From Paralithodes platypus (lineage: Eukaryota > Arthropoda > Malacostraca > Decapoda > Lithodidae), in contig CM064509.1 in assembly GCA_032716605.1 (NCBI GenBank), forward strand, positions 49,574,330 to 49,638,329: a stretch of DNA of 64,000 nucleotides, in the 5' to 3' direction. Every line of letters starts with the position of its first letter. Position 1 is the first letter of the stretch. Of this stretch, positions 44,943 to 56,575 are shown piece by piece. Both the position numbers and the translations under genes were made by a program. The notes beneath the pieces were generated by a model. It had not been told where the DNA came from and did not search any database. It saw only the letters and a program-made list of their open reading frames with translations.

Positions 44943-45578
44943 ATGACACCTTCCTCCACTTCTGATAGTCAAGTTCCTCCCCAACTTATCCAAGTACGAA
45001 ACCATCCACCCACAACCCCGACCACAACAGAAACCCTCCCGTCTAGCCCTGACATACCTCCACCAGGCACCACAGTGAGAAAAACACCACCCCCACCCCA
45101 AACCAAGTACACACCCAACCGCACCACACAATCTACCTCAGTAACCTCACGCTACAACTTACGCCCACGACAAAAATCGTTTAAAACCTCCAGAAAACAC
45201 ACCCTACTAACCAAGTTCCGTAGGGCTGCCAGACCACTACCCTCCTCCTCCTCTTCTTCTTCTTCATCGAATTCTCCCCCACAAAGGGAAAGAAGACGAA
45301 TAATCACCAACAAATCACCAACCTCATCAAACTACACACCCCACACACGCCTCTACCCCCAACCCTCCAACTTAAATCTACACTCCTTACCCACCCGTCT
45401 AGCCCCCCCCGCATCCGCCCATTTCCCCTCCACGATCCCCACCACCCCACCGACCAACCTCCTCATCTCACCGAACCCCCAACCCACCCCCCCCCTAAGA
45501 AACCCCCCCCCACAAAGACACCCCCGAGAAAACCCCCACATGTCATTTACCTATAAAACGTGCTTCCCCTCAATATAA
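44943..45578 (+). CDS. Extra 3' ORF 1, Pro/Ser/Thr-rich, unrecognised
   Basis: 211 codons after integrase. Very rich in Pro, Ser, Thr and Arg; contains SRYNLRPRQKS (residues about 68-78), a motif often seen at or beyond the integrase end of gypsy-type elements, and a run of nine serines. No signal peptide or membrane segment, so it is not an envelope protein. It may be the natural C-terminal tail of pol displaced by the frameshift, or a separate basic accessory protein. I cannot choose from this copy. Confidence 0.5.
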   Translation: MTPSSTSDSQVPPQLIQVRNHPPTTPTTTETLPSSPDIPPPGTTVRKTPPPPQTKYTPNRTTQSTSVTSRYNLRPRQKSFKTSRKHTLLTKFRRAARPLPSSSSSSSSSNSPPQRERRRIITNKSPTSSNYTPHTRLYPQPSNLNLHSLPTRLAPPASAHFPSTIPTTPPTNLLISPNPQPTPPLRNPPPQRHPRENPHMSFTYKTCFPSI

Positions 45579-45787
45579 AACATCGTCGAGCGACTCAAGT
45601 CCCACGACAAACATCTACCTTCCCACCAGGACCGCCAGAGGTAGAATAATCAACAGACCCATCAGATTTAAAGACAGCGATACAAAAATAACACCCCGTT
45701 CTGACATTAAGGACCCAAGCCACACAACACACACACACACACCCTCCTTCCCACACACCTCCTTCACCCACCTTACCTAAACCGATC

Positions 45788-46405
45788 TTGCGCATTGCCT
45801 CACTATATATTCCCAACCTACAACACCGCCCAAGAAAACCAAATAAAACCCAGACTCACATTCCCCCTTCATCCCCAGCTCTGTTGTCACGCGTGAATCC
45901 CCTTTCGGTTAATAACCCATTCACCACACGAAACAGACTTCCTGTCAATCCCACACACCTCACTCCGACCCCCACGGGGGAAAGCTACAAACCATTCATA
46001 CGAAAGGTTAAAGTAAAAACCCCCACTGGACACTTGGCCCGTGTACCACACCCACACCAAGCCCGGGCAGCCGCCCGCCACAACACAGAGGACACATTCT
46101 TACAGGTATACATTGACCTGCAAAAGAAACCTGACCGTCGCTCTCGTGTTTGGTGGAACTTTCTAAATATCCTGAAAATGACCCACCATTACTATGCTTC
46201 TTTTTACTTCACCCTTGAGGCTCGAGGACGAGCCTATAATGAAGGAGAGGGAAGTAAAATGCCCCAGAACAAGAAGCCCACCACAGAAGCCACGAGCGAA
46301 CACCACACAGAAACACCCAGAAGAAAGGTCCACAGAACGAAAGGACCAGCTGACCGAGCCAGCCATTTCAGACAGGCCCAAGCCCGCAGGGCTAAGCAGC
46401 TCTAG
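45788..46405 (+). CDS. Extra 3' ORF 2, reads through the PPT into the 3' LTR
   Basis: 205 codons. The N half is Pro/Thr-rich; the middle is basic with GHLARVPHPHQARAAARHN; then comes a better-structured segment (DRRSRVWWNFLNILKMTHHY, ASFYFTLEARGRAYNEGEG). The frame passes through the polypurine tract (46241-46254) and uses the first 150 bases of the LTR for its last about 50 residues, which are Lys/Arg-rich. No domain recognised. 3' ORFs overlapping U3 are known in retroviruses as accessory genes. The 5' LTR version of the tail is shortened by an indel near 36245. Confidence 0.5.
   Translation: MRIASLYIPNLQHRPRKPNKTQTHIPPSSPALLSRVNPLSVNNPFTTRNRLPVNPTHLTPTPTGESYKPFIRKVKVKTPTGHLARVPHPHQARAAARHNTEDTFLQVYIDLQKKPDRRSRVWWNFLNILKMTHHYYASFYFTLEARGRAYNEGEGSKMPQNKKPTTEATSEHHTETPRRKVHRTKGPADRASHFRQAQARRAKQL
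46241..46254 (+). promoter_or_regulatory. Polypurine tract
   Basis: GAAGGAGAGGGAAG ends exactly at the first base of the 3' LTR. It primes plus-strand DNA synthesis in LTR elements. Confidence 0.85.
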
Positions 46406-49400
46406 GCCGCACCTATCTACCTTTTCTAAACTGACCATTTTCCACACCTCACGTACACTACCCCTCGTGTCCTACACTCCTAACTACAAAGATGATGAAC
46501 AGGAATATACATTCATATTAAAAACACCCATGCCCTGTCCCTATGTTGAGCCAATGCCAACACATCAGACAGCCATAATTATATCTATGTATGTTCTTAC
46601 ATCCGAGAAGTAGATGTTATATACCTTAGAAGTTAAAACACCCACGCCTGTCCCTAGACCTTGTATATCATTTCCCATGACGAGTATAGATATATGTAAC
46701 CCGTGCTCAGTCGCCCCCTTGCATTGTTCCTCTAGTAACTAAGTGTCTCTAATATTAACTGCCACCAGTATTGATACGACATAGCGGCACTGTCCTTGTG
46801 TCGTATTGTGCCAAGTACAGATCAACCAGGTTTCATCACCTTATTAGGACGACGACTATAATGTCATCGTTCATCGATGTATGCAATCCTTAGTTTAAGT
46901 ATTAATATTAACATTCCCTAACATCTTGTCTTGCCAGACTAAGCTTCTGAAGACCCATCGCCCCATAAATCTATGTATTCAATCCTTAGGTTAAGTATTT
47001 TTATCCGCCATTGTGTTCACCTTTTTCCATTTACTTTTCCACAATTGTCATACGTCTTCCCCTTGCCTCCTTCGTATCCACAGTCCATACTACGCCAATT
47101 TACTTAGTGTCATGCACCTCTTACCCCAACCAAAGATTGTATAAGATAACCTGGTTACCAGTATCTGTCATAAGTACCCCGAAACAATAACTAAGTACCC
47201 CTCCGAACTGCCGCTGTTGTTGGTATATTTATATTTAATAGAAAACGCAGTTCCCAGGGCCAACTAATAGTATCCATTACCCCTCGGACTGATCACATAA
47301 CTCTATCTTTTCCAGACTCATATACCACCCCATAGTTGCATTCCCCGGTAGCATTTGGCTAACGTATTCTACTGCCTTTTCAAACTTCCATATCAACTGC
47401 AAGCTAATGCCACCCCCACGCCCAGAGACCTTAGGGTCAAATTCCCCTATAGCCCCCCTGCACTCCTCCCCTCTCATTATAAGACCCCGCACTGCTCTAC
47501 TCTTGTCCGACCTAGCCTCTCCCTCATACCTCTTGAAGATCCTTGAATTGTCCGTTGCTAACGCTCTCCAACCTTTTATATATATACTCCTATCCAGCCT
47601 ACCTTCACTTAGTAGGCCAGAACAACATTAGAACTTTACTAGCCCCTTGCATGCCATCTATTCTCTTACAACCCATTCACAACCCTGCACCCAATGGTCG
47701 TCGGTGCGAGGCTAGCCGCCTCGCCAGTAACTAACTTCTATTGCCATACTTCCAGATAAATGTGGCAGAGTTAGCAACCCAGTCTCCACCACATCCAGCA
47801 AACCCTACAATTAACAACCAGCCGAGTAAAACCAGCTAGCCAAGGCACCTTCGGTTTTGGTATTAAGGACACCCACATCTGTCTCATACACAGAGGGTTA
47901 TTACAAACACTGGTGATATGGCAAGCCCCTAGCCACAGCCGCCGGACGACTATCACAGAGAGAGGGCGCCCAGCTCCCCCTTTTTTTGCCCACCCGAGGA
48001 GGGAGACCCCCACCCCCGCGGAGGTATACCTGGCCCCTGTTTTGACTTATGAGTCATTGCCAGGTAGCACAGGAATTCTTCCTATCAATGGACTAACCAT
48101 GCATGATTAACACCTTTACTAACCTCTATTAACTCACAATAAACCATTTACCTTTCTTGCATACTATGATCACTAAATTAGCACCTCAGCTATACCATAG
48201 AATGAAGATTGAACAATCTAAGAGAGACGCTCGTATCACAGCTGTCCCCATCCTCCTCGCAAGTAGATCCAGTCTCTCTCCCCTAAATACTTCCAGTATA
48301 GCCAAAATAGTACCTCTTACTAAGGCTCAGTTATATGAAAATATAAAGGCTTCCTATAGGCATGTGCCACAACAGTAAATACCATCTTACCTAGTCCCCA
48401 TATCTATTGAGAGCTCAAATAAGTCCATAAGACTCGAGATCCCTACTGTCTACAGGGTCCAGAACCGAGCCTATAAATCTAGCTCCCGCCCCCAGTCAAA
48501 TCAGTTGAAAGCTAGACACCAACCAGTGGTCACTACCCTGCAGTTACCTCTAGCTCTGCCCTTGTGTTGTTCCGGAGTTGAGAGATTCCAGGTCCAGCAG
48601 ACTCCGGGGCAGAGCAGGCTGATAGAAGCATCTGTCCATGTACAAGTCCTAACGTGCACCTTATAACCTTCACACAAATTCGTGGGTATATAAGTGTAGC
48701 CAGCAACGATCGTCAAGAGATCCGACTTGAGAACTTCCTACATTTTGGACCATCTGGACGGCCGAGGAACCAGTCGTTAGCCCCCAACATCACCGGAAAC
48801 AAGATAACCAGGACCAGATCTACAAATACTATTCAAGATTCATGTTGCTAGTACTAAGTGTTATAGTACTAGCTTGATACTCACTTATTAACTTTCTATA
48901 AAGTGGCTAAAACCTTGCCCAGTGTAATTCATATTTAACCATTTCATTAGGGACGTATTAAGCGATCAGTGCTCTTTAATTAACAGGCGACCTTGACTCT
49001 CGTAATTACCTTATTCAGATATTAAAACTCTAGTGATATCTAACGTTCGCCCACTGATTTGTGTTCTACGTATTTCTGCCATAAGAATATAAACTTAGAT
49101 CAGTACCCCCATGAGGTTACTAGAGATTCCGTGTTCTACAATATACGCGGGTCTAATCCTAACTGTGAGCTACTACTTGGGCACGCGACCAGCCAGCAAG
49201 AGGTCAAATCAGTGACATTGAATTATACGAATATAATGAGGTCTTCCAGTAAAATAAAAACTTGCTAATTAAACCCGTGATCAGAGGAATATACCTGAAC
49301 GTTGGAAGTGGGAGACTAGGCTCCATCCAGATCCGCTAATGCTAGCAGTTCCCTTCTATTATTTTGTTTTGTGCGAGAAATACTATCTTTCTATGCTCTT

Positions 49401-49561
49401 TATTTATTTACTTCAATAAACGTGAACTTGTGTCGTGTTACCGTGTGTTTATTTTGTGTTCTCTATTCCTCATACCTTGTATTGTGCATGCAGCCTTATA
49501 TACCCAGTCATTCAGAACTCACATTACCCAAGTTAAACCTGTAGAAAAACAGGGCATAACA
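46255..49561 (+). repeat. 3' LTR, 3307 bp
   Basis: Same start and end as the 5' LTR, with about 50 substitutions or small indels by eye spread along the length. Followed by the ATTCT duplication (49562-49566). TATA at 48472, initiator at 48501, AATAAA at 49415. Confidence 0.93.
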
Positions 49562-49566
49562 ATTCT

Positions 49567-50096
49567 CTCCATCCTTATAATCATATTGAATTCAAGTTCC
49601 AGGCAGCACTGGTTATATGTTGGATATAAGACTTAATCTGTCACAGTAGATCAGACGCGTATATTTCCTCTTTTTTAGCCTCTTCTTGCCCAACAATTTC
49701 CGACCTAAAGTGAATCAGAACACTCCCCCAATCTGGGGACTGTTTTGAAAATGATAGACATTATACTTTTCTTTCAATTAGGTAGGCCTACACACAAACT
49801 AAAACACAAATAAACCAATAACCCAGAGGCTTTAACTGTATTTTCCCTCATCCAATTTCTCTCCAGTCTCCACTGGCACTTGTAGCCTACAGATGTTCCT
49901 CGTTATTTTTTACATTTGTATTGCCTTTTAGAGTCTGTATTATTATTACCCATACTTTTATTGGTTTATCTTGCTTTATTTCCTCTACTAACTTATTTTC
50001 ATGTTCTTCTTTAGCCTGTACTTTTATCATTACCTGTACTTTATTCTTCTGCATTTTGTAAGCCTCAAAATGTTCTTCTTTCACCTCTAATGCCCC
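49567..50096. other. No gene recognised; right flank of the gypsy element
   Basis: A+T-rich. It is presumably the rest of whatever was interrupted at 36124, but no matching transposon end was found. Confidence 0.5.
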
Positions 50097-52202
50097 TTTT
50101 CGTCGCCGACACCAATAAATTGGCACATTCGTGACATGTCTCAACACCTCTCATGAAAAATCGTTTGACTCTGAAGGCCTCAAAAGGCCTTGCAAGGGCC
50201 CTCGCGGGTCGTCGCAAATGTTCGGACCGTTCAATATTTTGGACGAGGACTCACGAGGATTGGTTGCCCTCGCAAGCATCGTCGAGCATCGCCGAGGGAT
50301 CTGCGAGGGCTTCTGCGATCATCTGCGACATCGGCGAGACATCACGGAGGGTTTCGCACAAAAAACTTTGCAACGCTGCATGGATGCACACCGATGCTCT
50401 CAGATGCTCTGCTCGCAGATGCTCTCAGATGTTCCGAGAACATCGACGATACCAAAGAGCACCTTCGGCGAGGTGGGTAGAAAATATTTATTAGGCCTAT
50501 AGTGAACCTGATGAACTCTTTTTTTCTATGCACTTCTCGTGGGGGGTTCACCTGTTTTGTTTTGTTTTTTCTCTCCTGTTCTCTCTTTCTCTGACTTGTA
50601 TCCATTTGGCCCCATTCAGCCAACTGTTTTAAGACGTTTATCCCCATCCTAGTATCGATATCTTCCTGCAAGCGATAGCGAACCAGCATTGTATGGAGAA
50701 ATCCGGCTTCGCCGGAGAAATGTTTCTATTGAAAATGTAAAAATTTAGCCTGCTCTCAAAAGAAAAATATGTATATGTTTGCTCGCTAACCGCTCACCAG
50801 GAAAATATTGAAACCTGGATGGGGGTAAACGTCTTAACCCGTTGTTGCGCCTATTTTGGGCTATTTAGGCATATTCAGGCACTCCTGAATGATAATCATG
50901 CATCGGCATTAAATTAAGTGTATTCTGCCGAAAACTAGGCGAGAATAACTTCAAAATGACACCAAACGGGCCCCGTACGTGGTCTGGTTCACCCGCAGTG
51001 GTGCCGGTGAAACGCGGGAAACCCGCTTTTATGTAACATTCGCTCGCATGGCTACACTGTTGAAGAGACAGAGAGAGGCCCCCGCGCGAGACACACTCAA
51101 CATCAGTGAGCCCCTCGGTGCTCTGAGGGTCGGAGGTGGGCCCCTTACGCTCCCGCCCCTGACACTCGATTTTTATGGTTTTTACAGGCTTTTAAAGCCT
51201 GAAAATTGCTGTAACTTGCCAGGACGTCCGGACGTCACCCCAGTGAAAGGTTTAAAACAGTAGGCTGAACGGGGCCGAACGGATTATAGGCAAGAGAGAA
51301 GGAGAAAGATAAAAATAAACGAGGAGGTAGAGAAAGAGAAAACAGCGAGGTGGGCTCAATGTTTACGTTACGGCTGGCTTAGCCTAACCCACCTCGCTGT
51401 TTTACTTTTCTCTTTCTCTCCCTCTCTCCTCGTTTTTTTTTTTTTTTTTTCTCCCTCTCTTTTGCCAATCTCCGAATGAAGGGAAGATGGGTCGTTTTTC
51501 TGGTCCCCTTTCTTCCTCATGGTTAACCCCATTAGTTTCATGTTTCATGACGTTCGGCCCATTAGTTTGGCGTTTTTAAGACATTTCCACCCCATTTCGT
51601 TGTCAATATTAAGACTTTTCGTGTCATTTAGGCATCAAGTTTTTCCTGGCTAGCGATAGCGAGCCTGTACTTATTGAGGAACCTGCCTTCGGCCAGGATA
51701 GTTTTCTATCGACAAATGTACAAATTGATCTTGAAGGAGGGTGTTGGGGGTGCTTTATATGCTTGATGGAGGTCTAGGGATGAAACTAGGGATGAAATAG
51801 AAAACAAAAACAAAAACGAAGAGAGGATAGAAAGAGAAAACAAAAAAGGCGAGGTGGGGCTCAATTTTTAAGCCGTAACGCAAACATTTTGAGCCCACCT
51901 CGCTTTTTTTTGTTCTTTCTCTTCCTCTCTCCTCGTTTTTTTTTTTTTTCTATTTCTCTCCCTCTCTCTTTGCCTATAATCCGTTCGGCCCCGTTCAGCC
52001 TGCTGTTTTAAGACGTTTACCCCCATCCAGGTTTCAATACGCCGAACCATCGCTTGAATGAATCGCTGAAGACGTCGCAGAACATACGGCGAGTTTTCTT
52101 TCATCCTCGCATGATTTTGCAAGATCTTTTGAAAATGTGACATGCCTCGCAGAGGTCATCGGCGAGACATCGCTCCACTTCGCCGTCATCGGCGACGAAA
52201 TT
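50097..52202. mobile_element. TIR element rich in GCGA words and pyrimidine/purine mirror blocks
   Basis: Ends TTTTCGTCGCCGA (50097) and the complement AATTTCGTCGCCGA (52202). Near both ends are ATCGGCGAGACATC words. The middle consists of repeated modules: a TTAAGACGTTTACCCCCATCC-type block, an AGCGATAGCGA block and a CT-rich CTCTTTCTCTCC block, in direct and inverted copies (for example 51284-51360 against 51370-51470, and 51790-51860 against 51890-51990). A TTAA MITE is nested at 50834-51255. No ORF looks real. Superfamily not assigned. Confidence 0.55.
50834..51255. mobile_element. 422-bp TTAA-flanked insertion, family S
   Basis: TTAA at 50834-50837 and 51252-51255. Left end CCCGTTGTTGCGCC, right complement ACCTTTCACTGGGG. 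The intact sister module at about 51980-52035 (inverted) shows the sequence without the insert, GTCTTAAAACAGCAGG, proving precise TTAA insertion. No ORF. Confidence 0.8.
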
Positions 52203-53903
52203 GTGACTTGTCTCCCAGTCTCACCTCTCTCTTACTTATTCCTAATATCCTAATCTCTTCTAAAGATGTACTTTCTACCCTCTCTGGGCTTAACACTAAT
52301 AAGGCGTTACGGTCCGGACGGTGTTCCTCCTGTTGTTCTCAAAAACTGTGCTTCCGTGCTGACTCCCTGCCTAGGCAAACTCTTTCGTCTCTGTCTATCC
52401 TCTAACGTCTTCCCTTCATGCTGGAAGTTTGCTCACATTCAACCTGTCCCAAAGAAGGGTGACCGCTCTCAACCCTCCAACTATCGTCCACTGCTCTTAT
52501 TTCTTGTCTTTCTAAAGTTTTTGAAACTATTCTTTGCTTCCAAATTTCTTAAGCATTTCTCTTCTCATAATCTGCTCTCAGATCGCCAGTATGGCTTCCT
52601 TAAGGGTCCGCTCTACTGGTGATCTTCTTTCATATCTTACTAACTCTTGTCATCCTCCTTCCGGACTTCGGTGAGAACTTTTTCTATTGCACTAGGACAT
52701 ATCGAAAGCCTTCGATAGAGTCTGGCATAAATCTTTAATTTCTAAACTACCCTCCTTCGGTTTCTATCCCTCCATCTGTGCCTTTGTCTCTAATTTCCTT
52801 TCCGGCCGTTCCATAGCCGCGGTTGTGGACGGCCATTGTTCACTTCCTCACCCTATAAACTCCGGTGTTCCTCAGGGCTCTGTCCTATCTCCTATTCTCT
52901 TTCTAATTTTTATAAATTATCTCCTTAACTGTACCTTAATTCCCATCCATTCATACGCAGACGACTCAACCTTACACTACTCCATTAGTTTTTCAGAACG
53001 CCCCAGCCAGCAATCCCTCAACGCCAAACGTTAATGAAGCCATAGAACTCTTAAATTCTGATCTAAATACTATTTCCAATTGGGGCAGAGAAAACCTGGT
53101 TAACTTTAATGCTTCCAAAACCCAATTTCTCCATCTATCTACCCGTCAGGATCTCCCAGCGGACTATCCCTTATTCTTCAACAATACAAAAATCAACCCT
53201 TCATCTTCTCTCAATATTCTTGGTGTCTCCTTTTCTTCTGCTCTCATTTGGAAGGACCATATTACCAGTCTTGCTAAGGCAGCCTCCCAGAAGCTGGGTG
53301 TGCTCAACCCGCCTTAGGGGGTTCTTTTCCCCTGCACAGCTTCTTGCTCTGTACAGGGGCATAGTGCGCCCTTGTATTGAGTATTGTTCACATGTGTGGG
53401 GAGGTTCCTCTCACACCGCTCTCCTAGACAAAGTTGAAAGGAAGGCCTTTCGTATCATTAACTCCCGTCCACTCACCAACTCTCTGCAATCTCTCTCTCT
53501 CCGCCGCAATGTTGCATCTCTCTCGCTATTCTATCGCTACTATAATAATCAGTGTTCCTCAGAGCTATCCCAGTGCATACCACCTCCTTTACGTAGGGCA
53601 CGTGGTACCCGTCTTGTAACTCAATCCCACCCCTACTCTGTGCAACTCTCCAACCCAAGAGTGAAACGTTCTACTCTCAAACTTTCTTCTACTCAACAGC
53701 TGAGCTCTGGAACTCTCTCCCAGAATCAGTCTTTCCCTCTTCCTATGCTTAAATTGCTTCAAAGTCAGTTTATCCAGGCATTTTGGCTCGAACGTCCCTT
53801 GATTTTGGCCCTGTCACTCTTTTAACTATGGGGGAGGCACTCGCTATAGGCAGTTATGCCTTTTGCCTCCCTCAATCACATAGAAAAAAAAAAAAAAAAA
53901 AAG
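52203..53903 (+). pseudogene. Jockey-like LINE (family B), plus-strand copy
   Basis: Pieces: 52266-52622 (DGVPPVVLKNCASVL, QPVPKKGDRSQPSNYRP), a KAFDRVWH region near 52715, 52825-53034 (NSGVPQGSVLSP, SYADDSTLHYS) and 53109-53825 (FSSALIWKDHITSL-type region, LYRGIVRPCIEYCSHVWGGS, then the C-terminal part). Stops and frameshifts break it. A-tail at 53884-53903. Most like the 31396-32965 copy, which it covers fully. Confidence 0.85.
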
Positions 53904-53934
53904 TGGGAAAGGGGCATAAGATGTGTTCCTGTCT

Positions 53935-54550
53935 TTGTCCCTTTATTTACCTTGCGTCGCTGGTAACATTTCCCTTTATTTACCTTGCGTCGCTGGTAAC
54001 ATTTTCCCTTTATTTACCTTGCGTCGCTGGTAACATTTCCCTTTATTTTCCTTGCGTCGCTGGTAACATTTCCCTTTATTTACCTTGCGTCGCTGGTAAC
54101 ATTTTCCTTTATTTACCTTGCGTCGCTGGTAACATTTTCCCTTTATTTACCTGCGTCGCTGGTAACATTTCCCTTTATTTACCTTGCGTCGCTGGTAACA
54201 TTTCCCTTTATTTACCTTGCGTCGCTGGTAACATTTCCCTTTATTTACCTGCGTCGCTGGTAACATTTCCCTTTATTTACCTTGCGTCGCTGGTAACATT
54301 TCCTTTATTTACCTTGCGTCGCTGGTAACAGTTCCCTTTATTTACCTTGTGTCGCTGGTAACATTTCCCTTTATTTACCTGCGTCGCTGGTAACATTTCC
54401 CTTTATTTACCTTGCGTCGCTGGTAACATTTCCCTTTATTTACCTTGCGTCGCTGGTAACATTTCCCTTTATTACCTGCGTCGCTGGTAACATTTCCCTT
54501 TATTTACCTTGCGTCGCTGGTAACATTTTTCCTTTATTTACCTTGTAACA
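53935..54550 (+). repeat. 33-bp minisatellite, 18 copies
   Basis: CCCTTTATTTACCTTGCGTC followed by GCTGGTAACATTT, repeated 18 times with 1-3 base length variants, directly downstream of the LINE B A-tail. Because 33 is a multiple of three, a frame stays open (YLASLVTF-type 11-residue repeats), but no gene is implied. Confidence 0.95.
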
Positions 54551-55086
54551 TTTGAGTCTGCGTGAAATTCAGAACATAGTTTCCTAATAATACAATCACT
54601 GTAATAATAATAAACATTGAAGAATTTCGAATTATATTATATCATACTAACACTAATTAACAATATCAGAAACTTTAAAGTAAAATTATTCCATGTCGTC
54701 ATGAAGGAAAACGGAGATGGCATGCGAAAGACTAGGGATAACTATAATGTGTTATTTCTTTATGGTGATACGATGTCTTGGTTAGTTGCCATGGTTACAT
54801 GTTATTAACTTATGATGATGTTACATAATACTTTGGGTAATGGCTAAAGCCCAATTATCATTACATTATCCATTGTGTTTATTATCAAGGAGTCAAAATG
54901 ACATTACCAGTTTTAAACCACATTATACACCTTTTTTCAGTGGGAAGCGACGTTTTCTCAAGTAATATCGGCAAATATATAGTCGAATAGGACATTTTCA
55001 TTATAATTCGACCCGTCTTTCACGCCAAGTGGAAAGTTTCACATGAACCGACATTAAATAATTATATTACGACTTTTTCACCACTA
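54551..55086. other. No gene recognised
   Basis: A+T-rich DNA preceding the left inverted repeat of the DDE transposon. It may contain that element's outer end. Confidence 0.45.
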
Positions 55087-55407
55087 CAGTATTTTTCACT
55101 ATAGGTAGACAGATATTAGGAATACAAAAACAGCGGTCCCCCATTAATATCACAGAGTCCTGACCTATACCACTACAGCAATAAAGTTTGACAGGCCCGC
55201 AAATAAGTTTAACAACCTAGTTTGCCATTCAGACGAAATAGTTTGACATAGTTGCAGGCTAAATAACACCAAAGCTACAAAATACATTGACATGGAGCTA
55301 AATCAAAGACAATAGAAGACATGATAATCACAATTGTATATTTTATTTTATCAATCCAATATACAGGTATAAACATGATTAAACCATTTAATGTTTACCA
55401 TTTAATG

Positions 55408-55788
55408 TTGTTGCTATGGAATTTCATTTTCTTTAATTGTCAAAGTAATAGTATTTGTTGTTGTTACATTTGTTGCATTGACACATTATTCCTGTGGTAA
55501 TGTCGTTAGGATTGGCATTTGTCCGGCTACAGGAGTTTGCGCTATAGTCAGACAGTTAATCGGTGGTTAATGACAAAGATCAAGGTTCTGAAACAATTGG
55601 AAACTGTTCGAAACTAATGCATAAAACATTACATCAGTACAGCAGTTTGTCCAGATCCGGACAAAATAGGCGGACAAATGTCAATTCTAACGACATTGCC
55701 ACAGGAATAATGTGTCAATGCAACAAATGTAACTAACACAAATACTATTACTTTGACAATTAAAGAAAATGAAATTCCATAGCAACAA
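55408..55788. repeat. 381-bp palindrome with 120-bp arms
   Basis: Arm 55408-55527 (TTGTTGCTATGGAATTTC onward) is inverted at 55669-55788 with few mismatches. The 140-bp centre holds TAGTCAGACAGTTAATCGG and GAAACAATTGG-type sequence, also found inverted at 58508-58640. Confidence 0.85.
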
Positions 55789-56137
55789 ACGAATCTGAAG
55801 CCTCGAATCTATGCCTTCCCTCCGGCACACTCTACATCCCCCTCCCCTATGGCATGTTTACCTTGTAAGGCCTGTCTCTGCCTTCAGAACAGTATATGTA
55901 CAGCTTCCCTTGCGGAACAATGCCTCGTCGTCATCGCAACGCCCGCATTTCGGAGGAGGCTAAACTACGGATAATTGCAAAATACGAGGCAAACGAAGAC
56001 TTCCTCCATCACCGCAGCTGATCTAGACTTTAAGAGGACAACAGATTAATGCATCATTCGACAGTACCAAAGCACGGGCCCGTGCATGACAACCGTCACC
56101 GTGCAGGTAATTATGGTGTACTGTGCACTATGAGCAG

Positions 56138-56352
56138 TTAACCCTATCAGGTACTTGCTACCTCTTGACGGTTTCTTGTGGTTCTCATTAGACGTTTTTC
56201 TACAGTTTAGAAAGGACCTGAGGGACTAAAATGGTAAAAGGTATTACCATTCACCCCCTGACTTCCATATACCCTTCCAAATCTGATTATAATCGTCTAC
56301 TAATAGGCCGAAGAAACAAACGAAGGGCGTCCTAGGATCGTGAAAGTGTTAA
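56138..56352. mobile_element. 215-bp TTAA-flanked MITE, family R, copy 2
   Basis: TTAA at 56138-56141 and 56349-56352. Ends CCCTATCAGG and complement CACTTTCACGATCC. Shares order and several words with 5046-5262 (GTTTAGAAAGGACCTG, TATAATCGTCTACTAATAGG). It lies in the putative intron of the transposase. Confidence 0.7.
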
Positions 56353-56409
56353 ATTGTAGGCTATATAATCTACAGTATCAGAGTACCCATCCAGAAAAGT
56401 GGCTAGAAA

Positions 56410-56575
56410 TGGACGTTGTGGTGTGGTGTGGTGCGTAGTGGTGTGAATGGCTTGATGTTATGTGTTGATGTGGAATGTTACGATGTGGTGTGGCGGTACA
56501 TGGTTGGGCGTGGTTTGTGAGGTGACATGGGTTCCGTGGCATGGTGCGATATAGCTGTGTGAGGTGTTGTGCAGT
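56410..56575. repeat. GTG-rich low-complexity tract
   Basis: Strand-biased repeats of GTGGTGTG, GATGTGG and GGTGTG words over about 165 bp. No unit of fixed length. Confidence 0.7.

Larger units (their letters stand above)
36130..49561 (+). mobile_element. Complete Ty3/gypsy-type LTR retrotransposon, 13.4 kb
   Basis: Two near-identical long direct repeats (36130-39437 and 46255-49561) bound a 6.8-kb interior with gag, protease, RT, RNase H and integrase in the Ty3/gypsy order (RT before integrase). Five-bp target duplication ATTCT at 36125-36129 and 49562-49566. PBS begins right after the 5' LTR, and a polypurine tract sits right before the 3' LTR. LTR ends TAAAATGCCC and GGGCATAACA are imperfect inverted repeats. 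I count about 50 differences between LTRs, roughly 1.5%, so insertion is fairly recent. Pol is broken in several places, so the copy probably cannot move on its own products. Class is seen; lineage within gypsy is not assigned. Confidence 0.93.

Noticed and set aside
44943..46405. Envelope gene
   Set aside because: No signal peptide, membrane anchor or cleavage site is visible in either 3' ORF.
39240..46405. Fully active gypsy element
   Set aside because: Stops at 40943 and 43908 and frameshifts near 42330, 43670 and 44660 interrupt pol, so only the protease, RT-RNase H and integrase core segments are intact.
53783..54328. ORF of 181 codons with 11-residue repeats
   Set aside because: It runs from a LINE tail through the 33-bp minisatellite. 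The open frame follows from the unit length.
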